Below, piece by piece: positions 55,803-64,000 of a stretch of 64,000 nt of DNA (position 1 is its first letter; the number at the start of each line of letters is the position of its first letter). The stretch is from Pedobacter sp. MR2016-24 (GTDB taxonomy: Bacteria > Bacteroidota > Bacteroidia > Sphingobacteriales > Sphingobacteriaceae): assembly GCF_026239655.1 (NCBI RefSeq), contig NZ_JAPIVO010000002.1, forward strand, positions 1 through 64,000, given 5' to 3'. The position numbers and the translations under genes were made by a program. The notes below the pieces were generated by a model that saw only the letters and a program-made list of their open reading frames with translations, made no database searches and was not told where the DNA came from.

Positions 55803-56487
55803 CGATTTATTTTTGGCTTGGGATATAGTTTAACACTTTTATGTAATGCAATTTATATCAAATAAATAGGTCGGACAAGGCATGACCGAATTTGACCGGA
55901 TTTGAATGCAGATTTTGTCAAGCTGGGAATAGACCTATGGATGATATTAGGACGATCTTTCATGACTGCGAATTAATTCCGTAATGGGGCTATGGCAACT
56001 CCGTGTGATTTAACTCAATTAAACTTCCTAATTCAAAGCACATAAAACAATATCCTTCAATAAAGGTTGGTAGGCTAGGGGTGCATAAGAATTTTCATGG
56101 GAGTGGATTGGCCTATCAACTTATGGACTTTATCAAAGGTTGGGTAATTATTGATCCTAAACCTGCCTGCAGGCTTTTGATATTGGATGCTGTTAATCAA
56201 ATTCGACAGGTAAAACACTATAACAGAAATGAATTTAAATTCTTATTACAAGCCGATGAAAAAAAAGAACCCGAATAATGTATTATGATTTAATTAAGCT
56301 CTTGTAAGTTGGAAACCACTGGAGGCAATAACACTATTGTAAAAAAGAAAACTAGTATCAGGCTTTTAACTGAACCTCAACCGCTCTTCAATTAGTGTAA
56401 TCCAATAAAATATTGCATTTTTACGGCTTAAAATTTGGGTGAGAAAGATTGAAATAATTTTTTTGCCGCGTTAATTTAGAAGACAAT
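55803..56487. other. Intergenic region with a decayed GNAT gene
   Basis: 685 bases. The plus-strand part 55984-56293 is a broken acetyltransferase (separate entry). The rest, including 56294-56487 before the permease, shows no gene or clear promoter. Confidence 0.6.
55984..56293 (+). pseudogene. Remnant of a GNAT-family acetyltransferase
   Basis: The longest open piece, 56009-56278, encodes YPSIKVGRLGVHKNFHGSGL then YQLMDFIKGW and CRLLILDAVN, matching GNAT motif A (acetyl-CoA binding) and motif B. In-frame stops occur at 55981-55984 area, 56006 and 56276, and CIMI continues in frame after the last one, as in the expected family tail. It is only part of a ~170-residue protein, with stops, so it is not functional. 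Confidence 0.6.
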
Positions 56488-57708
56488 TTGAATACATCAT
56501 ATTTCATAGCCCGGCGTATTGCCATTAAGTCAGAACGTACCTTTTCAAAGCTGATCGTTCGTATTGCGATATCAGGCGTAATGCTTAGTCTTACGGTAAT
56601 GATGTTGTCCATCGCTATTATAAAAGGTTTTAAGACTGAAATTCAGGAAAAGGTAAGGGGATATGTTGGGGATGTCAGGATTTTTAAACTGGATTTGAAC
56701 AACTCCTTTGAACTGAGTCCTTTTGTGCCTTCTGCAAAGACACTTGCCTATCTTAAAAACAATAAAGATGTGGCTTACTTCCAGCCTTATGCTACCAAAC
56801 CGGGAATTATCTCGGCTAATGACGAGGTAGAAGGAATAAATTTTAAGGGAATTACTAAAAGCTTTAATTGGGATTATATCAGTAAACACCTGGTCAGCGG
56901 CAGGGTCATCAACTTCGCAGACAGTATAAAAGCTACACGGGAAATCATGATTTCTGCTTATACGGCTAATCGGCTCAAGCTGAAATCAGGTGATAATTTC
57001 ATCATGTACTTTGTGCAGAATCCGCCCCGGAAAAGACCTTTTAAGATTGTCGGGATTTACGATATCGGCGTAGAGGAGATTGATAAAAGTTTTGTACTGG
57101 GCGATATCAATATTATCAGGCGTTTGAATGACTGGAAGCCGGATCAGGTTGGTGGTATTGAAGTGAAGCTGAAAAATTTCAACAGGTTAAGTCAGGCTTC
57201 TGATGATATTTATGCAAACCTGGAGATGAAACTGAAATCTGAATCTGTGCAGGAATACTTTCCGAATATATTTACCTGGCTTTCTCTGCTGGATGTAAAT
57301 ACGAGGGTACTACTTATTCTAATGATGATTGTGGGGGTGATCAATATGATCACTGCATTGCTGATCATGATTTTGGAACGCACCAATATGATCGGTATGC
57401 TGAAGGCTTTTGGAATGACAGACTTCGGGGTGATGAAGATATTTTTATACAATGCCATTTACCTGGTTGGGATAGGATTGGTATTGGGCAATATACTTGG
57501 GCTCGGACTGGCATTTATTCAGCAGTATACCCATGTGTTCAAGCTCAATCAATCCAACTATTACCTGTCTTACGTACCGATTGAAATACACGTTTCAGAT
57601 GTGGTATTGCTGAATATTGCAATTCTGATTATCTGTGTTGTAGTGCTTGTTTTACCTTCGATGCTGGTTAGCCGTATTTCTCCTTTAAAGGCGATACGCT
57701 TTAAATAA
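56488..57708 (+). CDS. FtsX-like permease, LolC/LolE type
   Basis: A 406-residue ABC permease with an N-terminal helix (ISGVMLSLTVMMLSIAIIKGF), a large periplasmic domain (about 50-265) and three C-terminal helices (about 275-300, 320-345, 370-395). This layout is that of lipoprotein-releasing LolC/E and MacB-type permeases. The start is TTG at 56488, with no better ATG upstream and the family's N-terminus directly following. No ATPase gene is adjacent, so a partner must lie elsewhere. Confidence 0.85.
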   Translation: MNTSYFIARRIAIKSERTFSKLIVRIAISGVMLSLTVMMLSIAIIKGFKTEIQEKVRGYVGDVRIFKLDLNNSFELSPFVPSAKTLAYLKNNKDVAYFQPYATKPGIISANDEVEGINFKGITKSFNWDYISKHLVSGRVINFADSIKATREIMISAYTANRLKLKSGDNFIMYFVQNPPRKRPFKIVGIYDIGVEEIDKSFVLGDINIIRRLNDWKPDQVGGIEVKLKNFNRLSQASDDIYANLEMKLKSESVQEYFPNIFTWLSLLDVNTRVLLILMMIVGVINMITALLIMILERTNMIGMLKAFGMTDFGVMKIFLYNAIYLVGIGLVLGNILGLGLAFIQQYTHVFKLNQSNYYLSYVPIEIHVSDVVLLNIAILIICVVVLVLPSMLVSRISPLKAIRFK

Positions 57709-57772
57709 ATCATCAGGTAAAACAAATCTGAAGGTTGATAATTTGCTGTAGTCCAAACGGCTTTTGCTGTTA

Positions 57773-57818
57773 AATAAGAAATCCCGGCAACCTGTATGGT
57801 CAGCCGGGATTTCTTATT
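57773..57818. terminator. Bidirectional terminator
   Basis: A 16-bp perfect stem (57773-57788 with 57803-57818), 14-base loop, A-run and T-run, between the permease gene and the convergent S9 peptidase gene. Confidence 0.85.
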
Positions 57819-57832
57819 ATTATTACCGCCTT

Positions 57833-60241
57833 CTATTTCGCGTTTTTAACATATTTATCTAACCAGCTGTTCATTTCCCATAACATGTGCAACAAATTTT
57901 CTTTGCCGCGGTAGCTATGTGCTTCATAAGGCAGGAAGACAAACCTGGTCGTTCCGCCGAAACCTTTGATGGCATTAAATAAACGCTCACTGTTAATCGG
58001 GAATGTACCCGGGTTATCATCAGAATCACCATGAATCAATAGGATAGGTGTTTTGATTTTATCAGCATAACTGAAAGGACTCATTTCATAATACAACTGT
58101 GGCACTTCCCAGTAAGTACGTTCCTCATTCTGGAAACCGAAGGGAGTAAGTGTTCTGTTGTAGGCACCGCTGCGGGCAATACCTGCTTTAAAAAGTTTTG
58201 TGTGTGCCAGTAGATTCGCAGTCATGAAGGCGCCATAACTGTGACCACCTACGGCCATCCTGTTTTTGTCGCCCACCCCAAGGTCTGACAACTTGTTAAT
58301 TGCAGCTTCTGCGTTTAATTGCAGCTGATCAACAAAAGTATCATTAGGTTTTTTCCCATCTTTCGCTACAATTGGCATCTCTGCATTGTCCAGTACGGCA
58401 TAACCTTGCGTTACCCAATAGATAGGAGAAGCCCAGCTGATGATCGTAAAACGGTCTTTCGAACCCCTGATTTGTGCAGCATCTGCGGCCGAATTGAATT
58501 CACGCGGATAAGCCCAGATCAAAGTTGGCAGTGGTCCATCTTTTACCTTATCATAACCTTTTGGCAAATACAGATCTCCAGTAAGGTCTACGCCATCAGC
58601 TCTTTTATAAGAGATTTTTTCTTTCGAGATACCTTCCAGTTGAGGATATGGATTGCTGAAATCGGTCACCTGCTGGTCGCCTATTCTCAATACCAGGTTC
58701 TTGATGTAATAGTTCGGTACTTGTTTCTGCGACTCTCTTCTTGTCAGCAATACCAGTTTATTCAGGTCAAGCACATCAGCTACATATTCATATGTACCTT
58801 CCGCACTGCGCCAGATAATTTCATTTTTCTTTGTATTCAGGTCAAACTTCGCCAGGAAAGGAAGATCTCCTTTTGCAGAAGAGCCCACGGTATTATTCAG
58901 CAATAGTTTTGTGCCGTTTTCAACTGTCTGCACTACATGGCGACCATATTTGTTTTTTCCTGTTACAGGATCTCCCGGATCATTATAGGCATCCGTTTGG
59001 TTTAACTCATATAAGGTTTCCAGTTTGCCGGTGGTTGGGTTATAACGACTTACTTTTACAGTTTGTTTGCTTCTCAGGCCTTCCTGTACCAGTGCTAATG
59101 TAGCATCACCCCAGGCAGTTCCACGATAGCGGGTCTGTGTTTTGAATAACTCTGCAGGTGCTCCCGAGAATGGTGCTTTCAATGCATAAACAGCATCATG
59201 GAAGTCTACTTTTTTCCTGATCAAACCACTGTCCAGTGGCTGTGCCCAGGTAATTGTTGCATCTTCATCATCGCGCCAATCGTAACCTCTCGGTACATTC
59301 TGTGTATTGTCATATCCTGAAGGTGTACCTTCTGTAGAAGGTAGTTTTGCCAATACTTTAACCAGTTTTCCTGTAAGATCTGTCACGCTTACCGTAGAAG
59401 GGAAACCCCTTGAAGGAACCAGGTAAGAGAAAGGTTTATTGATTGTTCTTTGCAGCAGGTATTTTTTATCAGGAGATGCACTTACGCTCAGGTAAACAGC
59501 CGGTTTCCCGATAAGAGATGAATTACCGTTTTTATACTGCGTCAATTGTGATGTCGCAAAAAATGCGAAAAGCTGCTCGTCGTAGGGAGACTTAATCAGA
59601 TCCTGAAAAGTAGCGCTTGGAGAAGCTTTGCCCAGATTCTGTTGTACCGTTGGTCCCTTAGGCATCAATGGTTTTGCAGGTGCTGCACTCGCAGGCTGAG
59701 TGGCCGTTCTGTACAATAATGTTTCACTGTCTACCCAGGTAATTCCGTTCCCAAGGACTACGTTGAGTGGCTGTTTGTTCACCTTCACCGCTTTCAATGC
59801 AGCAATGTCAATGATATACAGATCGACCCCTTTTTGTGTAGAATTGGTAAAAGAGATTTTCGTTTCACCAGGGTTCCATTCTATATTTCCTGCAAAAAGA
59901 GGAGCAGGGAGGCCAGTGATGGTCGCTATTTTCCCAGTTTTGATATTCTTCAGCGTGAAATTATTGATATAAATCTGTCGGCTCAGCGAAAAATTATTCG
60001 GGTTGATCCGCAATCCCGCAATACGGAATTCGGGCATTGCAATTTCCTCTACAGAAGGGTAGGAGTTACGTTCACTAAGCAGTATCCATTCTGCTTTGCT
60101 GTCAATGCTCACTGCTGGTGTAGGTTTAGCCAGTAAAAGGTCAGCCATCTCTTTAGGTGGCTGCTGGTAATTAATCGCGTCCTGTGCATATACTGCGGCA
60201 GAAACGCTGATTAAAAATAAGCTGAGTAAGGTTCTCTTCAT
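57833..60241 (-). CDS. S9-family prolyl-oligopeptidase-like serine peptidase
   Basis: Signal peptide (about 1-20, ending AVYAQ), an N-terminal beta-propeller region, and a C-terminal alpha/beta-hydrolase domain. The nucleophile Ser is in GGHSYGAFMTANLLAH, the Asp in HGDSDDNPGTFP and the His in YEAHSYRGKENLLHML. The GGHSYGAF form is like glutamyl-endopeptidase-type S9 members. The 802 residues are complete. Periplasmic peptide breakdown is expected. Confidence 0.9.
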   Translation of the reverse strand: MKRTLLSLFLISVSAAVYAQDAINYQQPPKEMADLLLAKPTPAVSIDSKAEWILLSERNSYPSVEEIAMPEFRIAGLRINPNNFSLSRQIYINNFTLKNIKTGKIATITGLPAPLFAGNIEWNPGETKISFTNSTQKGVDLYIIDIAALKAVKVNKQPLNVVLGNGITWVDSETLLYRTATQPASAAPAKPLMPKGPTVQQNLGKASPSATFQDLIKSPYDEQLFAFFATSQLTQYKNGNSSLIGKPAVYLSVSASPDKKYLLQRTINKPFSYLVPSRGFPSTVSVTDLTGKLVKVLAKLPSTEGTPSGYDNTQNVPRGYDWRDDEDATITWAQPLDSGLIRKKVDFHDAVYALKAPFSGAPAELFKTQTRYRGTAWGDATLALVQEGLRSKQTVKVSRYNPTTGKLETLYELNQTDAYNDPGDPVTGKNKYGRHVVQTVENGTKLLLNNTVGSSAKGDLPFLAKFDLNTKKNEIIWRSAEGTYEYVADVLDLNKLVLLTRRESQKQVPNYYIKNLVLRIGDQQVTDFSNPYPQLEGISKEKISYKRADGVDLTGDLYLPKGYDKVKDGPLPTLIWAYPREFNSAADAAQIRGSKDRFTIISWASPIYWVTQGYAVLDNAEMPIVAKDGKKPNDTFVDQLQLNAEAAINKLSDLGVGDKNRMAVGGHSYGAFMTANLLAHTKLFKAGIARSGAYNRTLTPFGFQNEERTYWEVPQLYYEMSPFSYADKIKTPILLIHGDSDDNPGTFPINSERLFNAIKGFGGTTRFVFLPYEAHSYRGKENLLHMLWEMNSWLDKYVKNAK

Positions 60242-60350
60242 TTGATGAATATTCAGGTAATTAGTTAATTGCTATAAAACTACAAATTCTATGTTCAGCA
60301 GCGGTTTTTGTAGTATCAAAATATTGATACAATACGTTATTTTAAATGTG

Positions 60351-60358
60351 TAAATTTG
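60351..60358 (+). promoter_or_regulatory. -7 promoter element of the DEAD-box-like gene
   Basis: TAAATTTG, 28 bases before the GTG start. Confidence 0.45.
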
Positions 60359-60386
60359 CAGCAATATCAATTTTAATAAAAATACT

Positions 60387-61691
60387 GTGTCATTAGATAA
60401 ATTAAAACTAAGTAAGGCGCTGGTAACAGCAATGACTGACGCCGGGTACTTAACCCCGAAAGAAATCCAGGCGAAAACGATGTCCAGGATTCTTGGCGGA
60501 CAAGATGTAATTGCTGTAGGTCCGGAAGGATCCGGAAAAACAACAACCTATATCCTTGGTGTTTTAATGCGTTTAAAATACACGAAAGATGATTCCCCTA
60601 AAGTATTGATTTTGGTGGCCGATGCAGATCGCGCTATTGCTGTAATCGATCAGTTTGTGTCACTCAGTAAAAACAGGGATCTGAATATCGTTGGTTTATA
60701 TGGTACAGGCGGTTTAGAAGCAGAGATCAACGAACTGGTATTAGGTATCGACATTGTAGTGGCAACCCCGAACCGTGCAAGGGCTATTTATCTTAAATTA
60801 GGATTGAACCTGAGTAAATTGCAGACTTTCATTGTAGATGATGCAGAGCTGATCATCAAACAAGGCATGCAATTACCTGTTTGTGAACTGGCAAGAAGTG
60901 CAGGAAAATGTCAGCACCTGGTGTTTACCGAAGTGATCCATGAAAAGATGACAAAGATGACAGATCAGTTCATGAATTTTCCTACCGTATTGGAAGTAGA
61001 AGATTTCGGGGATACTAAAGCGGAAACTGTTGATCAGGTATTGTATCTGGTGCCAAATTATAAAACGAAAATTAACCTCCTGCATAACCTGCTGCGCGAT
61101 GATGAGGTGTTCGACAAGGTAGTTGTTTTTGTAAATACACGATTGACCGCTCAGAAACTGACTAAAAGTATAGCCAGTGAAAAAGTGGGTGAATTCTCTA
61201 TGCTGAGACCGCTGCATTTCGATGAAGATGGTTTTGATGATTTCGAAGATTTCAAAGAAACTCCTGAAGCCAGGGTATTGGTCGTTTCCAATGAAGGTAC
61301 TGATGCTTTAGATCTTAACGGCATTCCTTTTATATTTCATTTTGAACTTCCTGAAGAAAAAGAGACTTTCTTAAACCGTATTATTAAAAATAAGGCTGCG
61401 GAGCAGGAAATGGTTGCCATTACTTTCTCTACAGATATGGAGTTGGCGCAGGTGAAGAAAATTGAACAATCTATAGGGCAGAAGATTGAAATTGCAGACT
61501 TACCTGAAGAAATTCTGGTAGAAAAAACCGCTAAACCAAAAGGTCTGGATAAAAACAGGGTGGTGAAAGTGAAACCAGAAGAGCCTGCTGGTGGCGGTGC
61601 TTACCATGATAAAAAAGAAAGCAATACCAAAACATATAACTATGGTATCGGTCAGAAGGCCAAAATGACCATGAAGAAAAAACATTCTTAA
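60387..61691 (+). CDS. Degenerate DEAD-box RNA helicase
   Basis: Two RecA-like domains of a DEAD-box protein with a GTG start. Kept motifs: Q motif (TPKEIQAKT), motif I (GPEGSGKTT near residue 47), a TPNR motif Ib, and motif IV (VVFVNTRLTAQKL). Altered motifs: the DEAD box reads DDAE (VDDAELI), motif III is FTE instead of SAT, and motif VI reads NRIIKNK instead of HRxGRxxR, so the arginine finger is missing. ATP binding is plausible but helicase turnover is doubtful. A basic tail (KKKHS) follows. Confidence 0.8.
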   Translation: MSLDKLKLSKALVTAMTDAGYLTPKEIQAKTMSRILGGQDVIAVGPEGSGKTTTYILGVLMRLKYTKDDSPKVLILVADADRAIAVIDQFVSLSKNRDLNIVGLYGTGGLEAEINELVLGIDIVVATPNRARAIYLKLGLNLSKLQTFIVDDAELIIKQGMQLPVCELARSAGKCQHLVFTEVIHEKMTKMTDQFMNFPTVLEVEDFGDTKAETVDQVLYLVPNYKTKINLLHNLLRDDEVFDKVVVFVNTRLTAQKLTKSIASEKVGEFSMLRPLHFDEDGFDDFEDFKETPEARVLVVSNEGTDALDLNGIPFIFHFELPEEKETFLNRIIKNKAAEQEMVAITFSTDMELAQVKKIEQSIGQKIEIADLPEEILVEKTAKPKGLDKNRVVKVKPEEPAGGGAYHDKKESNTKTYNYGIGQKAKMTMKKKHS

Positions 61692-61703
61692 TTCTGCATA
61701 CTC

Positions 61704-61738
61704 ATGAAGCTAAGAAACCTAGAGTTTCTTAGCTTCAT
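61704..61738. terminator. Bidirectional hairpin overlapping the end of mazG
   Basis: A 15-bp perfect stem (61704-61718 with 61724-61738) with a 5-base loop. The mazG stop lies in the loop and the right arm is coding sequence for its last residues. Confidence 0.75.
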
Positions 61739-62525
61739 TCCAATATACATCCATTTCGGACAGCGTCATATCCTGCAATAGCTGGCCGTTTTCTTTCGCT
61801 TTCTCCTCTAAGTACTGGAAACGTTTGATAAATTTTTTATTTGTTTTTTCCAGTGCATTTTCCGGGTTGATGTTGATGAAACGTGCATAATTGATCAGAG
61901 AAAATAACAGGTCGCCAAATTCAGCTTCCGCTTTTTCTATGTCTATCGCTGCATTGTCTACCACATTATATTCGTTTTTGAACTCTTCCAGTTCTTCCTC
62001 TACCTTTTCCCATACCTGTGTTTTATTTTCCCAGTCGAACCCGATACCTCTTGCTTTTTCCTGGATACGGCTGGCTTTAACCAATGCTGGTAATGAGGCA
62101 GGCACCCCGCCTAAAACAGATTTATTTCCTTCTTTTAACTTGATCTGCTCCCAGTTTCGTTTTACGTCATGTTCATCCTGAACTTCTACATCACCATAAA
62201 TGTGCGGATGGCGGTTAATCAGCTTATCACATACGCTGTTTAATACATCCACAATGGTGAAGTCGTTTGTTTCTGAAGCTATCCTTGCATAAAAAACCAG
62301 GTGCATCATCACGTCTCCCAGCTCTTTCTTTACCTCGGTAAGGTCACCTTCCATAATGGCGTCAGACAGTTCATAGGTTTCTTCTATCGTTAGATGACGC
62401 AGACTTTCCATCGTTTGTTTCCTGTCCCAGGGACATTCGTCTCTCAGTGTGTCTAATACTGTTAATAGTCTGGTGAAGGCTGTTGATGGATCTGATGCTG
62501 ATACAGGAGGGATATGGTTAGGCAT
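61719..62525 (-). CDS. mazG: Nucleoside triphosphate pyrophosphohydrolase
   Basis: MazG hydrolyses NTPs or modified (d)NTPs to NMP and PPi and is linked to nutrient-stress survival. Two MazG domains in tandem: ECPWDRKQTMESLRHLTIEE with the metal-binding EExxE-type repeat ETYELSDAI, KKELGDVMMHLVFYA, and a second copy with KVEEELEEFKNE and EFGDLLFSLINYAR. The 268-residue length is right for the full protein. Confidence 0.93.
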   Translation of the reverse strand: MPNHIPPVSASDPSTAFTRLLTVLDTLRDECPWDRKQTMESLRHLTIEETYELSDAIMEGDLTEVKKELGDVMMHLVFYARIASETNDFTIVDVLNSVCDKLINRHPHIYGDVEVQDEHDVKRNWEQIKLKEGNKSVLGGVPASLPALVKASRIQEKARGIGFDWENKTQVWEKVEEELEEFKNEYNVVDNAAIDIEKAEAEFGDLLFSLINYARFININPENALEKTNKKFIKRFQYLEEKAKENGQLLQDMTLSEMDVYWNEAKKL

Positions 62526-62818
62526 AAATAAGAATTTGAGAGTGCTAAAGTACCAAAGCCATTTTATTAAAAAGAATTAAAAACTATATGGCTTATAATC
62601 AGATGACTAATTAAAAATAGGGTTGTATTAAGAATTAAATAACAGTAAATTATGAGCGGTTGCCCTGGTTCAGAATTTTTAATACACGTTAATCTCTTCG
62701 CATATAGCTATAATAATCAGTGCTTTATTGCCCTTTATATGCTGTTGATCTGTTAATTTATTCAAATTACGGAATATAAAAACATTTAATCTGTTGATTA
62801 TAAGTTGTTTGTGTATTA

Positions 62819-62848
62819 TTGTATTTGACATCAAAATAGTTACATTTG
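62819..62848 (+). promoter_or_regulatory. Promoter with -33 TTG and -7 TACATTTG
   Basis: TTG at 62819-62821, 19-base spacer, TACATTTG at 62841-62848. Among the best promoter matches in the window, it points at the surface-protein gene about 370 bases downstream. Confidence 0.55.
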
Positions 62849-62895
62849 TGAGTAATAATTTTACTGCATGTAATATTAAATTTACATCGTATAAT

Positions 62896-62903
62896 TACTT
62901 TTG
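62896..62903 (+). promoter_or_regulatory. Second -7 element upstream of the surface protein
   Basis: TACTTTTG, 55 bases after the first element, no -33. Possible tandem promoter. Confidence 0.4.
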
Positions 62904-63215
62904 TAAGCACAACATTGATTCACATCTACGCCTTGAAAATATGTTTATGATTTACGCTCATTACTAATTTATGTTTATACGAAAGAAACGCGACTAAAAG
63001 GCTTTAATTCCGCTCTCAATCAGATCATGAGTAATCAATACACATGTATTGCTCAGGTATTCTTATTTCCAACGGAATTTTATTTTATTATTTGAATCTG
63101 ATCCTGCAGAAGGGGGATGGGGGTATGCGCATAATTTTTAATTATGGCTTTCTCCTGGTTTTTTGTCTCAGATCAACATTATACAATCGATACACCAATA
63201 TATTAACGTTATCTC

Positions 63216-64000
63216 ATGAATAAAAGAGTAATGCAATTTGCTGTGCTCATCGGAATGTTTACAGCATTCGGTGCGAAAGCTCAGGTAGGTATAGGTACTA
63301 ATGCTCCTGACGCTAGTGCTCAACTTGAAATTTTATCCACCTCTAAAGGTTTACTTATTCCAAGACTGTCATTACTTCAACGTAACGATATCAATAACCC
63401 TGCCAATGGTTTGCTGATCTATCAGACCACCAACTCCGCAGGCTTTTATTATTACAATAACGGACAATGGCAAAAGCTGGTCAATAATTCAGAAATAACT
63501 TCCGGAGGCGGTACAGGTACCAGTGGGAATACTATTCTAAATGGAATTACCGCCCCTGCTACCAGTTTAGGTGCAAATGGAGATTTTTATCTGAACACTG
63601 CAACGAGCACTTTATTTGGTCCGAAAGCCAATGGAGTATGGCCGGGAAATGGTACAGTACTGATTGGTCCAAAGGGAGATTCGGGGAGCGGAATACCCGC
63701 AACGGGGAAAACTGTTACTTCCCCGGGAACAATTGCCATCATAGGTAAAGAGTCGGTATTAACGGATTTGAGTCTGGATGTTGCAGATAATGCCATTACA
63801 TCTGAAAAGATTGCAGATGGTACCATCAGAAATGTGGACTTAAACAAGACGACTATTCCATTGAGTGGATTTGGGATACCAACAAAAAATATAGCCCTTG
63901 GTGGTTTTTTACTTAAAAATCTTGGCGATCCTGTCGCTGCACAGGATGCTGCTACAAAAAAGTATGTTGATGCGCAGATTCTTGCTGCTGTAAACGGAGG
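63216..64000 (+). CDS. Secreted surface protein with tail-fibre-like segment (partial, runs off window)
   Basis: Open from ATG at 63216 to the window end (261 codons, no stop). Signal peptide (about 1-22, ending GAKAQ) followed directly by GIGTNAPDASAQLEILSTSK, a common Bacteroidota exoprotein start, then LLIYQTTNSAGFYYYNNGQWQ. Near the window end KNLGDPVAAQDAATKKYVD resembles phage tail-fibre or adhesin repeat units. The protein is probably long and repetitive. A large adhesin or S74-type tail-like protein is inferred. Confidence 0.8.
   Translation, partial: MNKRVMQFAVLIGMFTAFGAKAQVGIGTNAPDASAQLEILSTSKGLLIPRLSLLQRNDINNPANGLLIYQTTNSAGFYYYNNGQWQKLVNNSEITSGGGTGTSGNTILNGITAPATSLGANGDFYLNTATSTLFGPKANGVWPGNGTVLIGPKGDSGSGIPATGKTVTSPGTIAIIGKESVLTDLSLDVADNAITSEKIADGTIRNVDLNKTTIPLSGFGIPTKNIALGGFLLKNLGDPVAAQDAATKKYVDAQILAAVNG

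Larger units (their letters stand above)
62526..63215. other. Intergenic region / long leader of the surface protein
   Basis: 690 AT-rich bases. Two promoter-like elements (separate entries) leave a leader of about 300-370 bases. Near 63006-63079 a 7-bp outer pairing (63006-63012 with 63073-63079) encloses a small hairpin (63036-63042 with 63045-63051). No gene, tRNA or repeat is seen in it. Confidence 0.5.

Noticed and set aside
63587..63847. Minus-strand open frame inside the surface-protein gene
   Set aside because: It is antisense to a strongly supported coding frame and shows no family likeness, promoter or start context.

Overview
The window is a stretch of chromosome from a Bacteroidota bacterium. 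The family content suggests the order Sphingobacteriales (Pedobacter-like). The evidence is: many TAnnTTTG-type -7 promoter elements with few Shine-Dalgarno sites, several lipoproteins with Bacteroidota-style N-termini, a PafA-type alkaline phosphatase, DUF4783, DUF4294 and HU-CCDC81/SPOR proteins, a bacillithiol deacetylase, a TlpA-like protein, and a single RelA/SpoT protein upstream of Fur. The species is inference. I see no rRNA, tRNA, CRISPR array, insertion sequence or prophage, so this is mostly core chromosome with a few accessory genes.

Layout. 0.2-6.4 kb: acyl-ACP desaturase, the fused B12-dependent acyl-CoA mutase IcmF, and PafA. 6.6-16.1 kb (minus strand): a long envelope operon in transcription order giant TPR protein, outer-membrane beta-barrel, HU/SPOR membrane protein, ExbB, ExbD, TonB-like protein and FolC. 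16.3-17.8 kb: pyrR-pyrB. 17.9-25.3 kb: a DCC-family protein, rpsA, cmk, arfB, an LpxR-like lipid A deacylase and Lon. 25.6-28.4 kb: a TPR protein, a lipoprotein and gpmI. 28.8-32.8 kb: a cholesterol-dependent-cytolysin-like lipoprotein that lacks the C-terminal domain 4, then DUF4783, nadC, plsY and an M48 lipoprotein protease. 33.0-38.4 kb (minus): pabB, purA, fur and rel. 38.5-43.1 kb: DUF4294, glutathione peroxidase, bshB1, a glutaryl-CoA-dehydrogenase-like enzyme and a TlpA-like thioredoxin. 43.2-46.9 kb (minus): a fusion of a trypsin-like protease with an endonuclease-I domain, a small membrane protein, and L-lysine 6-transaminase. 47.4-53.1 kb: a repeat coiled coil with a histidine-kinase dimerisation domain, an ACC-deaminase family enzyme, RluD, a class IV aminotransferase, Fmt and topoisomerase IB. 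53.2-57.7 kb: two very long perfect hairpins, a small charged protein, a NamZ-like muramidase, an SGNH esterase, a decayed GNAT gene and a LolC/E-like permease. 57.8-64.0 kb: an S9 peptidase, a degenerate DEAD-box protein, MazG, and the start of a large secreted surface protein that runs off the window.

How the genes fit together. The strongest functional unit is the 7.9-16.1 kb envelope operon, whose parts parallel Tol-Pal (ion-driven motor, energy transducer, peptidoglycan-binding SPOR protein, TPR partner) but add a beta-barrel and a cytoplasmic HU-like domain. Folate genes (folC, pabB, a pabC candidate, fmt) and lysine or glutaryl-CoA catabolism (lat, a GCDH-like enzyme) are scattered. 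Convergent genes are usually separated by long perfect hairpins acting as two-way terminators. Several genes have a -7 element only 3-13 bases before the start codon, implying leaderless or nearly leaderless mRNAs.

The least explained items are the domain-4-less cytolysin-like lipoprotein, the protease-nuclease fusion, the Tol-Pal-like operon and the 34-bp hairpin with nested 11-bp repeats beside topoisomerase IB.
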